In this document: one piece after another, positions 50,759-60,248 of the stretch
How the letters are laid out: each line of letters opens with the position of its first letter
How positions within the stretch are numbered: position 1 is the stretch's first letter
NCBI RefSeq assembly: GCF_025244765.1
Contig: NZ_CP104209.1
Span: 2,858,501 to 2,922,500 of the forward strand
Direction of reading: 5' to 3'
Source: Empedobacter stercoris
GTDB lineage: Bacteria > Bacteroidota > Bacteroidia > Flavobacteriales > Weeksellaceae
DNA length: 64,000 bases
Notes under the pieces: generated by a model
Told to the model about the DNA's origin: nothing
The model's input: only the letters and a program-made list of their open reading frames with translations
Database searches by the model: none
Translations under genes and position numbers: made by a program

Positions 50759-51679
50759 TTAACTATCGATTTTGATGGTTTTCAATAATTCGGGTAAAAC
50801 TGTGTTTGGAAACTCTTGTTGTGCTTCGATTAACAAAGGTTTATAATCATGGTAGCGATTAGAAAAATGGCCTAAAATTAATTTTTTCACGTTGGCTTGT
50901 TTCGCAATCATTCCAGCTTCTTTTGCCGTTGTATGTCCTGTATAGATAGCCAAATCTTTCAATTCGTGTAAGAAAGTTGATTCATGATACAACAAGTCTA
51001 CTTCTTTGATAATAGGAACAATATCAGGCTTATATTTAGTATCCGAACAAAAGGCATAACTCAACGATTTTTGCGCATCGAACGTTAAATAATCATTCGG
51101 AATGATTTCTCCAGATTCTAACGTAAAATCCCTACCATTTTTTAAATTTTGATAATCACAAATCTCGATTTCTGAAAATTCTTCAATGGTATCCATATTC
51201 AATTTTCGAGGTTTTGGCTTTTCTCGAAAAAGATATCCATTCGTGTAAACACGGTGATTAAGAGGAATTGAAAAAACTTCGACTTTATCATCTTCAAATA
51301 CTAAAACAGATTCTTTTGTATGTAATTCATTAAAAATAATTTCGAATGAATTGTTAGACTCTGTTAAGCGTAATTGTGTGGTAATAAATTCTTCGATTCC
51401 TTTTGGACCATGAATATGCAAGGGCATATCGCGACCAAGTAATTGAAGTGTAGAAATTAATCCGATCAAACCAAAAACATGATCGCCATGCAAATGCGAT
51501 ATAAAAATGTGATTAATTCGGTTAAATTTAGCTTTTGCTTTTCGCAACTGAACTTGAGTTCCTTCTCCACAATCAATTAAAAAATAGCGTTCTGCAATAT
51601 TTAATAATTGAGCGGTAGGATGCGTATAAGCAGTTGGTAACGCCGAATTAAATCCTAATATAGTTAGTTGTAAACTCAA
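50759..51679 (-). CDS. rnz: Ribonuclease Z
   Basis: 306 residues. Metallo-beta-lactamase fold endonuclease that trims tRNA 3' trailers. Zinc motifs: HIFISHLHGDHVFGLIGLIS, DCGEGTQVQLRKAK and YHESTFLHEL, plus LILGHFSNRYHD. N-terminus LTILGFNSALPTA is the usual GTGGAxP-like strand. This matters here because none of the window's tRNAs encode CCA, which makes tRNase Z maturation the expected route. Its start overlaps the rdgB stop by four bases (ATGA type). Confidence 0.94.
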   Translation of the reverse strand: MSLQLTILGFNSALPTAYTHPTAQLLNIAERYFLIDCGEGTQVQLRKAKAKFNRINHIFISHLHGDHVFGLIGLISTLQLLGRDMPLHIHGPKGIEEFITTQLRLTESNNSFEIIFNELHTKESVLVFEDDKVEVFSIPLNHRVYTNGYLFREKPKPRKLNMDTIEEFSEIEICDYQNLKNGRDFTLESGEIIPNDYLTFDAQKSLSYAFCSDTKYKPDIVPIIKEVDLLYHESTFLHELKDLAIYTGHTTAKEAGMIAKQANVKKLILGHFSNRYHDYKPLLIEAQQEFPNTVLPELLKTIKIDS

Positions 51680-52257
51680 TTTACGTTTAGATTAGTTAAA
51701 AAATCGTTTAATTTTCCGATGGCTTTTCCTCTATGACTAATTGCGTTTTTTTCTTCAGGAGTCATTTGAGCAAATGATTTTGAAAAACCATCTGGAATAA
51801 AAATAGGATCGTAACCAAAACCATTGTCACCCATAATTTCGGTTGCAATTGTTCCATTTACACGACCTTCGAAAAAATATTCCTTTCCATTCAAAATTAA
51901 ACAGAAAATAGAAATAAAGTAAGCTTTTCGGTTTGTTTTTCCATCTAATTCTTTCAAAGCTTTTGCAATATTGTCTTCATCTTTTCCAGTTCCAGCATAT
52001 CGAGCTGAATAAACTCCAGGTGCTCCGTCCAAAGCCTCGATAACCAATCCTGAATCATCTGCAAAAACATTTTTTCCTGTTTTATTAAAGATAGTTTTAG
52101 CTTTTAGCAAGGCATTTTCTTCAAATGTTTCACCAGTTTCTTCGATTTCTTCAAAGAAATCAATCGCTGTCAAAGATTTCATCGACAAGTAAGAGGGTAA
52201 CATTTTAGTAACTTCTTTTACTTTATTGTTGTTATGTGTGGCAAAAATTAATTCCAT
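51676..52257 (-). CDS. rdgB: Non-canonical purine NTP pyrophosphatase
   Basis: 193 residues. HAM1/RdgB enzyme that removes dITP and XTP from the nucleotide pool. N-terminus LIFATHNNNKVKEVTKMLP (nucleotide loop), ETFEENALLKAKTIFNKTG, VFADDSGLVIEALDGAPGVY and SARYAGTGKD are diagnostic. GFGYDPIFIPDGFSKSFAQM with ISHRGKAIGKL completes the site. Overlaps rnz by four bases and follows the CPBP gene by one base, so it belongs to rlmH-CPBP-rdgB-rnz. Confidence 0.95.
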   Translation of the reverse strand: MELIFATHNNNKVKEVTKMLPSYLSMKSLTAIDFFEEIEETGETFEENALLKAKTIFNKTGKNVFADDSGLVIEALDGAPGVYSARYAGTGKDEDNIAKALKELDGKTNRKAYFISIFCLILNGKEYFFEGRVNGTIATEIMGDNGFGYDPIFIPDGFSKSFAQMTPEEKNAISHRGKAIGKLNDFLTNLNVN

Positions 52258-52258
52258 T

Positions 52259-53092
52259 TTATATTGTTTTTTGTTCTGTTTGTTTCATTAATAAAAACAC
52301 CGATAAAATTCCAATCAGTGTCATTCCACCAATTAATAAATAATCTCTATGCGCAAAAACTTCGCCTTCCATATCGCCTTGTATCAGCATCAACGAATAG
52401 GAAAGAGTATTATTTAGGAAATGCAATAGAATGGGTAAAAACAATGATTTTGTACGATGGTAAACAATGCCAAAAATGATTCCTAAAAGCCCTGCACCAA
52501 TAAATTGCCATGGATTCATATGAGCCATTCCAAAGACAAAACCGTTTATTAAAATTGCAATTGTTGCATTGACCTTATAATTTAGCATTCCTTTCAGAAT
52601 AATTCCTCTAAAAATAATTTCTTCGAAAATTGGTGCAAAAAGACATACCATAATAAATCCTGCGATTTTATAATCTAACATCATTTCGAAAGAACTTTGA
52701 AAGATTTTATAAATATCTTCTAAAGGACCAGTTGTAGGAATTAAACTTGTAAAAACTTCTGCCAAAGGCAAAAGAAATAGCCAACAAGCAATAGAGAGAA
52801 TAAGTTGAATGGCGGTAAAAGGATGTTTAATCGCTTGTAAAATTGTCGTAAACTTTGTTTGCGTTAGCATCAATAAAATAACAATTGCAGATACTGTTCC
52901 AGCCAAAAAGCCTAATGGTAAAAGAACGTGATTAAGTGGTTGGTAAAAGATTGCAGGAATAGAGATAATTCCGCCAGCAAATTGCATTATAATTACTGCG
53001 ATGGCACTATATAAAATTGCTTTTCCGATTCCAAAACTCAATTTGTTTTCATTTTTTTGAACTATTTCTTCAAAAGGAGATGTCTTATTCAT
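52259..53092 (-). CDS. CPBP family intramembrane metalloprotease
   Basis: 277 residues, seven or eight transmembrane segments. The CPBP (CAAX protease/ABI) motifs are FAPIFEEIIFRGIILKGML near residue 155 (EExxxR) and FGMAHMNPWQF (FxxxH), with a third His in ILLHFLNNTLSY. Possible roles are maturation of prenylated or bacteriocin-related peptides or membrane-protein regulation; the substrate is unknown. Overlaps the end of rlmH by eight bases and abuts rdgB. Confidence 0.9.
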   Translation of the reverse strand: MNKTSPFEEIVQKNENKLSFGIGKAILYSAIAVIIMQFAGGIISIPAIFYQPLNHVLLPLGFLAGTVSAIVILLMLTQTKFTTILQAIKHPFTAIQLILSIACWLFLLPLAEVFTSLIPTTGPLEDIYKIFQSSFEMMLDYKIAGFIMVCLFAPIFEEIIFRGIILKGMLNYKVNATIAILINGFVFGMAHMNPWQFIGAGLLGIIFGIVYHRTKSLFLPILLHFLNNTLSYSLMLIQGDMEGEVFAHRDYLLIGGMTLIGILSVFLLMKQTEQKTI

Positions 53093-53558
53093 GGTGATAA
53101 GGTTTACCTTGCAAGATACTAAATCCGCGATAAATTTGTTCTGTTAAAAATAGGCGAACCATTTGATGCGTAAATGTCATATTGGATAAAGACATTTTCT
53201 TGTTTCCACGGTTGTAAACAGATTCATCGAAACCATAAGGACCACCAATCACAAAGACTAAATTTTTGACCGCTTGATTCATATAATTTTGAATATCATC
53301 TGCAAATTGCTTCGAAGTTGGTTGTTTTCCTTTTTCATCTAAAATAATAACAAAGTCTGTATTTACGATTTTGCTCAAAATTTGTTCAGCTTCTTTTTGT
53401 TTTTGTTGAATTTCGGACAAATTTTTACGATTTTTGATGTCAGGAATTTCAATTCTTTGATAATTAATATGCGAAGGCAATCGATTTTCATACTTTTGTA
53501 ATAGCATTTCGATGGCTTTTTCGTCTGTTTTACCAATACAAATGGTCGTAATATTCAT
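53085..53558 (-). CDS. rlmH: 23S rRNA pseudouridine-1915 N3-methyltransferase
   Basis: 157 residues. SPOUT methyltransferase that modifies pseudouridine 1915 in helix 69 of 23S rRNA. The C-terminal knot shows FVIGGPYGFDESVYNRGNKK, SLSNMTFTHQMVRLFLTEQI and YRGFSILQGKPYHHE; the final His-rich end is characteristic. The N-terminus MNITTICIGKTDEKAIEML is standard. First gene of the overlapping minus-strand operon; divergent from the YihY gene, 26 bases away. Confidence 0.95.
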   Translation of the reverse strand: MNITTICIGKTDEKAIEMLLQKYENRLPSHINYQRIEIPDIKNRKNLSEIQQKQKEAEQILSKIVNTDFVIILDEKGKQPTSKQFADDIQNYMNQAVKNLVFVIGGPYGFDESVYNRGNKKMSLSNMTFTHQMVRLFLTEQIYRGFSILQGKPYHHE

Positions 53559-53584
53559 TCAAAATTATTTATTGAGACAAAAAT

Positions 53585-54556
53585 ATGCGCATTCTACAAG
53601 ATTTTAAAACATATACAGGAATAAATTATTTTCGAGATTGGTCGAAAACAAAATTGATGAACAAAAATACAGACATCACGGTATATGATTTCTTGAGAGT
53701 TTTTTGGATTCGCGTCATGAAAGGGAATTTTCCGTTGCGTTCGGCAGCCGTTTCGTGGATCTTATTTTTTAGTATGTTTCCATTTCTACTTTTTTTGTTT
53801 AGTGTTTTACCTCATTTGACTTATTATGGCGATATAAAAGAATTACTTTTTACACAATTTTTACCGCAAATTTTACCCAAACACGTGAGTAATGAAGTGA
53901 TATCTTACATCGATAAAACGACAGCTTTACAAGGCAAACGAAAAGTAAATTATCTGTTGGTTTTGATTACAATTTTTATGTCTTCTAACGGAATACAAGG
54001 AATTATTAATGGATTTAATGTATCGTATCAAGATGTCTATGTCAAACGAAAAAATTCAAAATCGAGAGTTATTTCGATTATATTGACATTGTTTTTTACT
54101 GTATTTATAGTCTTACAAGTTTTTTTATCTTACTCAACATCTATTATTTGGAAGTATTTAACAAACGTTTCTTTTTTGAGTAAACTTGGTCAGTTTTCTT
54201 ATCTTATCAATTATTTTTCCGTATTTATTTTCTATTTTGTCTCGATGTGTATGTTGTATTATTTTGGTCCAAACCATAAAAAGTCAAGAAGTACAGTATT
54301 GCCAGGTGCATTGTTAACATCAGTCTTGTTCTTGTTAACTGTAATAGGTTTTAATTCGTACTTAAGTTATTTTACCAATATTGATTTGCTTTATGGATCA
54401 CTTGGATTAGTAATGATTATGATGATTTTTGTTTACATCAATGTGATTTTGATGTTAGTTGGTTACGAATTGAATATGTCGATTAATTATACCAAAAACT
54501 ATGAAGATATCCATCATATTGACAGTAATCGTTTTATTAATTTGGATAAATCTTAA
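53585..54556 (+). CDS. YihY/BrkB family membrane protein
   Basis: 323 residues with six predicted transmembrane helices: AAVSWILFFSMFPFLLFLF, NYLLVLITIFMSSNGIQGII, IISIILTLFFTVFIVLQVFL, YLINYFSVFIFYFVSMCMLY, PGALLTSVLFLLTVIGFNSY and GLVMIMMIFVYINVILMLVG. This spacing matches the YihY/UPF0761 family (once called RNase BN). Its function is not settled; a transport role is proposed. The last four bases overlap the ion-channel gene on the other strand. Confidence 0.88.
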   Translation: MRILQDFKTYTGINYFRDWSKTKLMNKNTDITVYDFLRVFWIRVMKGNFPLRSAAVSWILFFSMFPFLLFLFSVLPHLTYYGDIKELLFTQFLPQILPKHVSNEVISYIDKTTALQGKRKVNYLLVLITIFMSSNGIQGIINGFNVSYQDVYVKRKNSKSRVISIILTLFFTVFIVLQVFLSYSTSIIWKYLTNVSFLSKLGQFSYLINYFSVFIFYFVSMCMLYYFGPNHKKSRSTVLPGALLTSVLFLLTVIGFNSYLSYFTNIDLLYGSLGLVMIMMIFVYINVILMLVGYELNMSINYTKNYEDIHHIDSNRFINLDKS

Positions 54557-55428
54557 TGCTCATTTAATTTGTGTCCGCACGTTTTGCAATAGACCGATCC
54601 ATCAAGATGATAATCATCTCCACAATTTCTACAACGCTCCGTATTATTGGGAATATCGTCTTTGGTTTTTGATGCTTTGTTCATTTCCATTGTCACGATA
54701 CTTGTAGGAACAGCAATAACACCATAACCTATAATCATAACAACAGAAGCTAAAAATTGACCTAATCCAGTAACTGGAGAAATATCGCCATAACCAACTG
54801 TTGTTAAGGTGACGATTGCCCAATAAATACTAATCGGAATACTTGTAAAACCAGATTCGGGATGATCATGCTCAACCATATACATAATTGAACCAATAAC
54901 CACAACTATCAAAAGGACAAAAGATAAAAAAACGATGATTTTATCTTTACTTTCTTTTAAACCAAGAACCAATACATTTCTTCCTCGAGTAAATCGAGTT
55001 AGATTAAAAATTCTGAAAATACGTAGTAAACGTAAAATTCGGATACTCGCCAAATATTTGCTTGTTGGTAGGAATAATCCCAGATAAAATGGTAAAATTG
55101 ATAATAAATCAATGACTCCATAAAAACTAAAAATGTATCGCCAACGATTTTTTACGCAATAAATTCGCAATAAATATTCAAGTGTAAATAAACAAGTTAA
55201 AATCCATTCGAGTGTAATTAAAACCGTATGATGTCTTGCATTAATAGCTGGAATAGATTCTAACATTACCAAACCAACACTCGTTAAGATTAAAAATAAT
55301 AACGAAATGTCGAAAAGTTTACCATAAGGTGTATCGGCTTCAAAAATTATATCGAAGATTTTTTGTTTCAATTTCTTTTCTTCATCCGCACCCATTTTTT
55401 TGAGGTAAGGAAATCGACCTTTGAACAT
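54553..55428 (-). CDS. Voltage-gated-type potassium channel with C-terminal zinc ribbon
   Basis: 291 residues. Six transmembrane segments with an S4-like Arg ladder (SIRILRLLRIFRIFNLTRFT, ~125-145). A pore loop carries the filter TVGYGD in IVTLTTVGYGDISPVTG, so K+ selective. The tail (residues ~266-288) has two CxxC pairs, CRNCGDD and CKTCGHK, i.e. a zinc ribbon, unusual for a bacterial Kv channel and perhaps regulatory. Function as a K+ channel is well supported; gating input is inference. Convergent with the YihY gene, overlapping by four bases. Confidence 0.88.
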   Translation of the reverse strand: MFKGRFPYLKKMGADEEKKLKQKIFDIIFEADTPYGKLFDISLLFLILTSVGLVMLESIPAINARHHTVLITLEWILTCLFTLEYLLRIYCVKNRWRYIFSFYGVIDLLSILPFYLGLFLPTSKYLASIRILRLLRIFRIFNLTRFTRGRNVLVLGLKESKDKIIVFLSFVLLIVVVIGSIMYMVEHDHPESGFTSIPISIYWAIVTLTTVGYGDISPVTGLGQFLASVVMIIGYGVIAVPTSIVTMEMNKASKTKDDIPNNTERCRNCGDDYHLDGSVYCKTCGHKLNEH

Positions 55429-55471
55429 TGGTTTATATTTTGGAATGAGCTAAATTAGGAAAAAAAATAGT

Positions 55472-56356
55472 ATGAATATTCTCTTAACTGGTGGAAGTGG
55501 TTTAATTGGTTCAGAATTAACGAAAATTTTAATTGAGAAAGGACATCAAGTACGGATTTTAACAAGAGAGAAAAATGTTGAGCATCCTTTTTATCATTGG
55601 GATAAAAATAAAATTGATGAAAAGGTTTTTGATAATTTAGACGGAATTATTCATTTGGCTGGATGTTTAATCGCTAAAAGGTGGACAAAAAGGTATAAAG
55701 AAGAAATTTTATCAAGTAGAGTTGATACAGCAAATTTACTTTTTGAGTATGTGAATAAACTTGATGTTAATCTAAAATTTTTCATTTCAGCTTCAGGAAG
55801 TGCTTATTATGGACAAATTACTTCAGACAAAATTTTTAAAGAATCAGATGAACCAAATACCGATTTTTTAGCAAAAGTTTGTGTAGCATGGGAAAATGCG
55901 GCTTACCAATTTGAGAAAATAGGAGCGAGAGTGGTTTGCTTAAGAACAGCTTTGGTTTTGGCAAAAAATGGAGAAGGTTTCAAACTATTGAAAAAACCAA
56001 TTCAATTAGGTGTAGGCGCTAATCTTGGTGATGGAAAGCAATGGATGCCTTGGATACATATCGAAGATTTGTTGCAGATTTATGCTCAAGCAGTAGAGAA
56101 TGAAAATATAAAAGGAAGTTTTAATGCATCTGCACCAGAACATAGCGATCATTCAACTTTCAATCGTACGTTAGCTAAAAAACTAAATAAACCATTTTTT
56201 CTTCCAAATATTCCAGGTTTTGTGATGAGATTAACATTAGGAGAAATGAGTGATTTGGTTTTAAAAGGTTCGCGAATTGATGCAAACAAAATAGAAGAAA
56301 CAGGGTTTACATTTCAATTTCCTACGTTGGAGAAAGCTTTTAATGATTTAGTGTAA
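55472..56356 (+). CDS. TIGR01777-type SDR oxidoreductase/epimerase
   Basis: 294 residues. Extended short-chain dehydrogenase fold with N-terminal NAD(P) motif ILLTGGSGLIGSELTKIL, the Asn/Ser region LKFFISASGSAYYG with the catalytic Tyr and the following LRTALVLAKNGEGFKLLKKP. The C-terminal DUF1731 part reads MPWIHIEDLLQIYAQAVENE and LVLKGSRIDANKIEETGFTF. Homologues (YfcH) have no firm substrate. Single gene; cytosolic. Confidence 0.9.
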   Translation: MNILLTGGSGLIGSELTKILIEKGHQVRILTREKNVEHPFYHWDKNKIDEKVFDNLDGIIHLAGCLIAKRWTKRYKEEILSSRVDTANLLFEYVNKLDVNLKFFISASGSAYYGQITSDKIFKESDEPNTDFLAKVCVAWENAAYQFEKIGARVVCLRTALVLAKNGEGFKLLKKPIQLGVGANLGDGKQWMPWIHIEDLLQIYAQAVENENIKGSFNASAPEHSDHSTFNRTLAKKLNKPFFLPNIPGFVMRLTLGEMSDLVLKGSRIDANKIEETGFTFQFPTLEKAFNDLV

Positions 56357-56432
56357 AGTTGTTAAAAATTTTAAATAAATTAAACCATATAATATGTTGT
56401 AAAATGTATTTTTGTAATCTTAAATAATCCTC

Positions 56433-58301
56433 ATGAAAATTATATTTACTTTATTTTTTCTACTACTTACAATCTTTTCTAACGCTCAAAATAAAGAGTT
56501 CAAATTAGGAAAAATTTCTCAGCAAGAAATAGCGTTTAATCAGGCACCGTTCGAAAAAGATGCAGATGCTGTTATCCTTTCCGAAGAAGGAAAAATGGAT
56601 TTGATACAATCTAATTATTATTTGACTGTAAAGCGTAGAATAAAAATCCTTACCGAAAAAGGCGTTGATCAAGCCAATATACAATTGAATTATTATAGTA
56701 AAAATAAACAAGAATCTATTACAGGAATCAAAGGAAATACTATAAATATCTCAAATGGAATAGAGCAGGTAATACCAATTGATGAGAAAGAAATTTTTGA
56801 CATTTCTTTGAATGAATTGTATTCTGCAAAACGATTTACGTTTCCAAATGTAAAAGTTGGTTCTATTATCGAGTACACTTATGTAAAAGGAAGCGAACAT
56901 AATTTTTCTATCGACGCATGGAATTTCCAACATGATATTCCTACACTTTCAAGTAAATTCAGATTGATTAATAAAGCTTATAGCGCTTATTCAATTATTA
57001 CAATTGGAGATGCTTTAAATGAAAAATATAAAAATAAATCAAGTTCATCTGAATGGAGTTTGAATAATATTCAGAGTTATAATCAATTAAAATACGTTTA
57101 TAATCCTGAGGATCAAAGTGAACGTATTAAACTTCAGGCAGATAATTATCATACAGATGGAGCTAAAAAAACAACATTGAATGCTTGGCAAGACTTGATT
57201 CAAGATATTAATTCACAGTACGAAAACTACAGAAATCCATCTGCAATTAGAGAAATTACCCAAAAAATTCCTAATGGAAAAGATGAAGTCGAAACTTTGC
57301 GAAATGTGATCGAATATATTGATACTAATGTAAAATGGAATAGATTTTATGGAATAATTCCATCTCGTTCCAATAGAACATTATTGAAGGAGAAAGCAGG
57401 TTCTACCGCGGATATGAATTTATTATTAAACGAAATTTTAACGGCAAAAGGTTTCGAAACATCATTGGTTTTGTTCAGTTCTCGTCATCATGGACAAATT
57501 TTATTTTCTTATCCATTTGTTAATCAATTTAATTCTGTTGTGACAGTTGTGAAATTGAATAATGGAACTGCAAATGTTATTTTAGATGCTTCAAAATTAA
57601 ATAAAGAGCAAATCGAATTTGGTCCATTAGATGTGTTTAATTATCATGGTGTTGTAATTAAAAAAGGTGAGCCTTCATTTGTGAAATTAAATCAGAAATT
57701 GTCTTATTACGAATCTTCGATAAAATATGATTTCTTGAACAATGGAAATTTAGTTTTGTATAGAAAAGATAAATTTAATGGATATTTTTATGATGAAAAT
57801 GCAGAAGAAAAGAATGTATTGAATCGATTTGTAACAGAATCTTTAGAAATGCGTTTGGATGAAGAATCAAGTGATAAATTGATTTTTGAGACCGATTCTT
57901 ATGTCAAATCATATAAATCTAAAACTAAAACTCCAAATGCTGCATTTTACACATTTATTAATCCTTTGCGCGAGTTTTTGAAACAATATACTTTTGAAGA
58001 TACAAATCGTCAACGCAAAATAGAATTTAATTACCCGTATTTATTTAACATCCAGGTTAAGTCTAAAATACCAGCAGGTTACGAAGTTGTGATTGATGAA
58101 AATTACAAAACTCATCATAAAATAGAACTTAATTTAGAATATTATCAAGAGGCAAAAATAAAAGACGGACAGTTGATTATAGCCATTCAATTTTTGTTAC
58201 CAGAAGGCGTATACGAAGCAGAAAAATACAACGAGTTAAAACAATTTTTTGAGAAAGTAAAAACAGCATCTCTAAAAGAAATTTTAATGAAAAAGAACTA
58301 A
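56433..58301 (+). CDS. DUF3857/transglutaminase-like exported protein
   Basis: 622 residues. Signal peptide (IIFTLFFLLLTIFSNAQ). Residues ~20-240 are DUF3857: FEKDADAVILSEEGKMDLIQ, RRIKILTEKGVDQANIQLNY and FPNVKVGSIIEYTYVKGSEH. The middle (~270-360) is a transglutaminase-like domain, including GIIPSRSNRTLLKEKAGSTA and DMNLLLNEILTAKGFETSLV. The usual catalytic Cys of the transglutaminase core is replaced (KAGSTADMN), so it is probably not active as such. The C-terminal part is beta-rich. Periplasmic role unknown. Followed by a broken paralogue. Confidence 0.8.
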   Translation: MKIIFTLFFLLLTIFSNAQNKEFKLGKISQQEIAFNQAPFEKDADAVILSEEGKMDLIQSNYYLTVKRRIKILTEKGVDQANIQLNYYSKNKQESITGIKGNTINISNGIEQVIPIDEKEIFDISLNELYSAKRFTFPNVKVGSIIEYTYVKGSEHNFSIDAWNFQHDIPTLSSKFRLINKAYSAYSIITIGDALNEKYKNKSSSSEWSLNNIQSYNQLKYVYNPEDQSERIKLQADNYHTDGAKKTTLNAWQDLIQDINSQYENYRNPSAIREITQKIPNGKDEVETLRNVIEYIDTNVKWNRFYGIIPSRSNRTLLKEKAGSTADMNLLLNEILTAKGFETSLVLFSSRHHGQILFSYPFVNQFNSVVTVVKLNNGTANVILDASKLNKEQIEFGPLDVFNYHGVVIKKGEPSFVKLNQKLSYYESSIKYDFLNNGNLVLYRKDKFNGYFYDENAEEKNVLNRFVTESLEMRLDEESSDKLIFETDSYVKSYKSKTKTPNAAFYTFINPLREFLKQYTFEDTNRQRKIEFNYPYLFNIQVKSKIPAGYEVVIDENYKTHHKIELNLEYYQEAKIKDGQLIIAIQFLLPEGVYEAEKYNELKQFFEKVKTASLKEILMKKN

Positions 58302-58305
58302 CTAA

Positions 58306-58332
58306 ATAGCACTGAGATTTCAGTGCTATTTT
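58306..58332 (+). terminator. Terminator between the two DUF3857 genes
   Basis: Stem AATAGCACTGA/TCAGTGCTATT followed by TTTTT, just past the first gene's stop. Confidence 0.8.
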
Positions 58333-58360
58333 TTGTATATTTAATCAATTAACACGATGT

Positions 58361-60219
58361 ATGAATAATAAAATTTATTTTGTTTTAAGTTTTTTGCTTT
58401 GTCAATTTGCTTTTTCTCAATCAACTAAATTAGAATTTGGCAAAATATCAGAAGAAGAATATAATTACAACATTGTTCCGTTTGAACAAGATGCATCTGC
58501 AGTGACCCTTTCAGAATATGGAGAATTGCAATTAAAAAATTATGGATATGTTCTCAAACAACATGTTCGTAAAAAGATTTTAAAACAAGATGCTATTGAA
58601 GGAAATGTGTTAAAATTCAGCTTTAATCCAACGAACAAATATAATCGTGTAAAAATAAATAAAGTACAGGTTTATAATAAAATAGGAGGTGAGGTTGTAG
58701 TGTCAAAGTTGGATCAGAAAGATATTATACAAGAAACAATTGATGAAAATACAATTCAACTGATTTATGCGATTCCAAATGTAAAAGTAGGATCAATTAT
58801 AGAGTATGAAACTGAAGTAACCCGTACAGCTAATCTATATGCAACGCCATGGAATTTCCAAAACGATTATCCAATATTGAAATCAAAATTAGATGTTCGG
58901 ATACACACAGATTTTGATAATAGATTTTTTTAATTGGGCAAAAGTTGAATGAAAAATATGGGAACCGAAAAGGGAATAAATCATGGGAAATAGAGAATGT
59001 AGCAAGTGTAAAAAAGTTTGATAAAATATACAATGTTAATGATTTTAAAGAAACAATCGGTTTTCAATATTCAGCTGAACAAGATTGGCATGGAACGATT
59101 TTTTCTTCTTCGAACTGGCTTTCATTACGATCAGTTTTTGCTAAAAATATAGCAACGAATACAAGAAATGTTGACTTTAATGAAATCGCTATTAAAATTA
59201 ATAATGGAAATTCGCAATTAGAAACGTATAAAAATGTAATGGATTACGTTAAGCAGAATTTTAAGCTTATAGAAACGAATTATGTGGACAAAATGTCGAA
59301 TTTTAAAACTGGTTTATTAGGAACTAAAACTGGAAGTAATTTGGATTTCGTTGTTCTCGTTAATCGATTATTGAAATCAAAAGGTTTAGAATCGCATTTG
59401 GTTATTAATAGCTTTAGAAACAGAGGAAGGTTAATTATGGATTTTCCTATTGTTTCGAGAATTTCTAATATTCAAACAATGACAATTGTAGATAATCAAG
59501 TTTATCTTTTTGATGAAAATATATTGAAAATAACGGATGATAATTACAAAGAAAAAGTCGTTTTTCCATATTCAGAATATTATAATCAACTTGTTTTGAA
59601 GCTTGAAACCAGTACAAATGAATTTCTAAATATTCAACCTCCCTTATCTGAAAGTTATTTGATAAATGAATTAGAGTTTAAAGGAGATGAGGTTAAAATG
59701 AAATCTTTAAATAAATTCAAAGGTTATTTTAACAAAGAAAATCAAAAGAATTATGATTTTCCAATGTTCAATGAGCTAACATATTCTTCAGAGGATTTGA
59801 ATAATCAAGGTAATTACAGCTCGATAAATAAAATTTTTGTGAATAAAGGAAAAATGGTCAACTATTTTGGATTTGAATTTCCGTTTAATGATGCGCTTAA
59901 TTTTTTAAATTTTGAAAAAGAAAGAAAATACCAAGTTGAATTAGATTTTCCGTTTCAAAAAGTTGTTCAATTCAAATCTAAAATTCCAAAAGATTTTGTT
60001 TTAAAATATGATAAATTTAATCACGAAATTAAAGCCATTGGAAATAAATTACAATACAAACAACAGATAGAAGTTGTGAATAATGAGTTTGTAATTACCT
60101 ATATTCTATTGATTAATCAATCAATTATAAGCAGTAAGGAACTAAAAGAATATTCGGAATTTTTAACTAAAATAGCGGAAAGGAATAAAGATATTGTCAT
60201 TTTAATGAATAAAAAATAA
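58361..60219 (+). pseudogene. DUF3857/transglutaminase-like paralogue, frameshifted
   Basis: Two frames. The first runs from ATG 58361 for 190 residues, with a signal peptide (FVLSFLLCQFAFSQ) and DUF3857 (EQDASAVTLSEYGELQLKNY, IPNVKVGSIIEYETEV). It ends RFF-stop (TAA at 58931-58933). From about 58930 a shifted frame continues LIGQKLNEKYGNRKG to 60219. This matches the position and sequence of ITIGDALNEKYKN in the intact gene upstream. A run of seven T (58925-58931) where eight would keep frame explains it. Combined length ~619 residues equals the neighbour. The segment KTGLLGTKTGSNLDFVVLVN again lacks the transglutaminase Cys. Confidence 0.75.
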
Positions 60220-60220
60220 A

Positions 60221-60247
60221 AAAACGCACTAAATTTTAGTGCGTTTT
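60221..60247. terminator. Bidirectional terminator 60219 / 60249
   Basis: Stem AAAACGCACTAAA/TTTAGTGCGTTTT plus T-run, between converging stops. Confidence 0.85.
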
Positions 60248-60248
60248 T

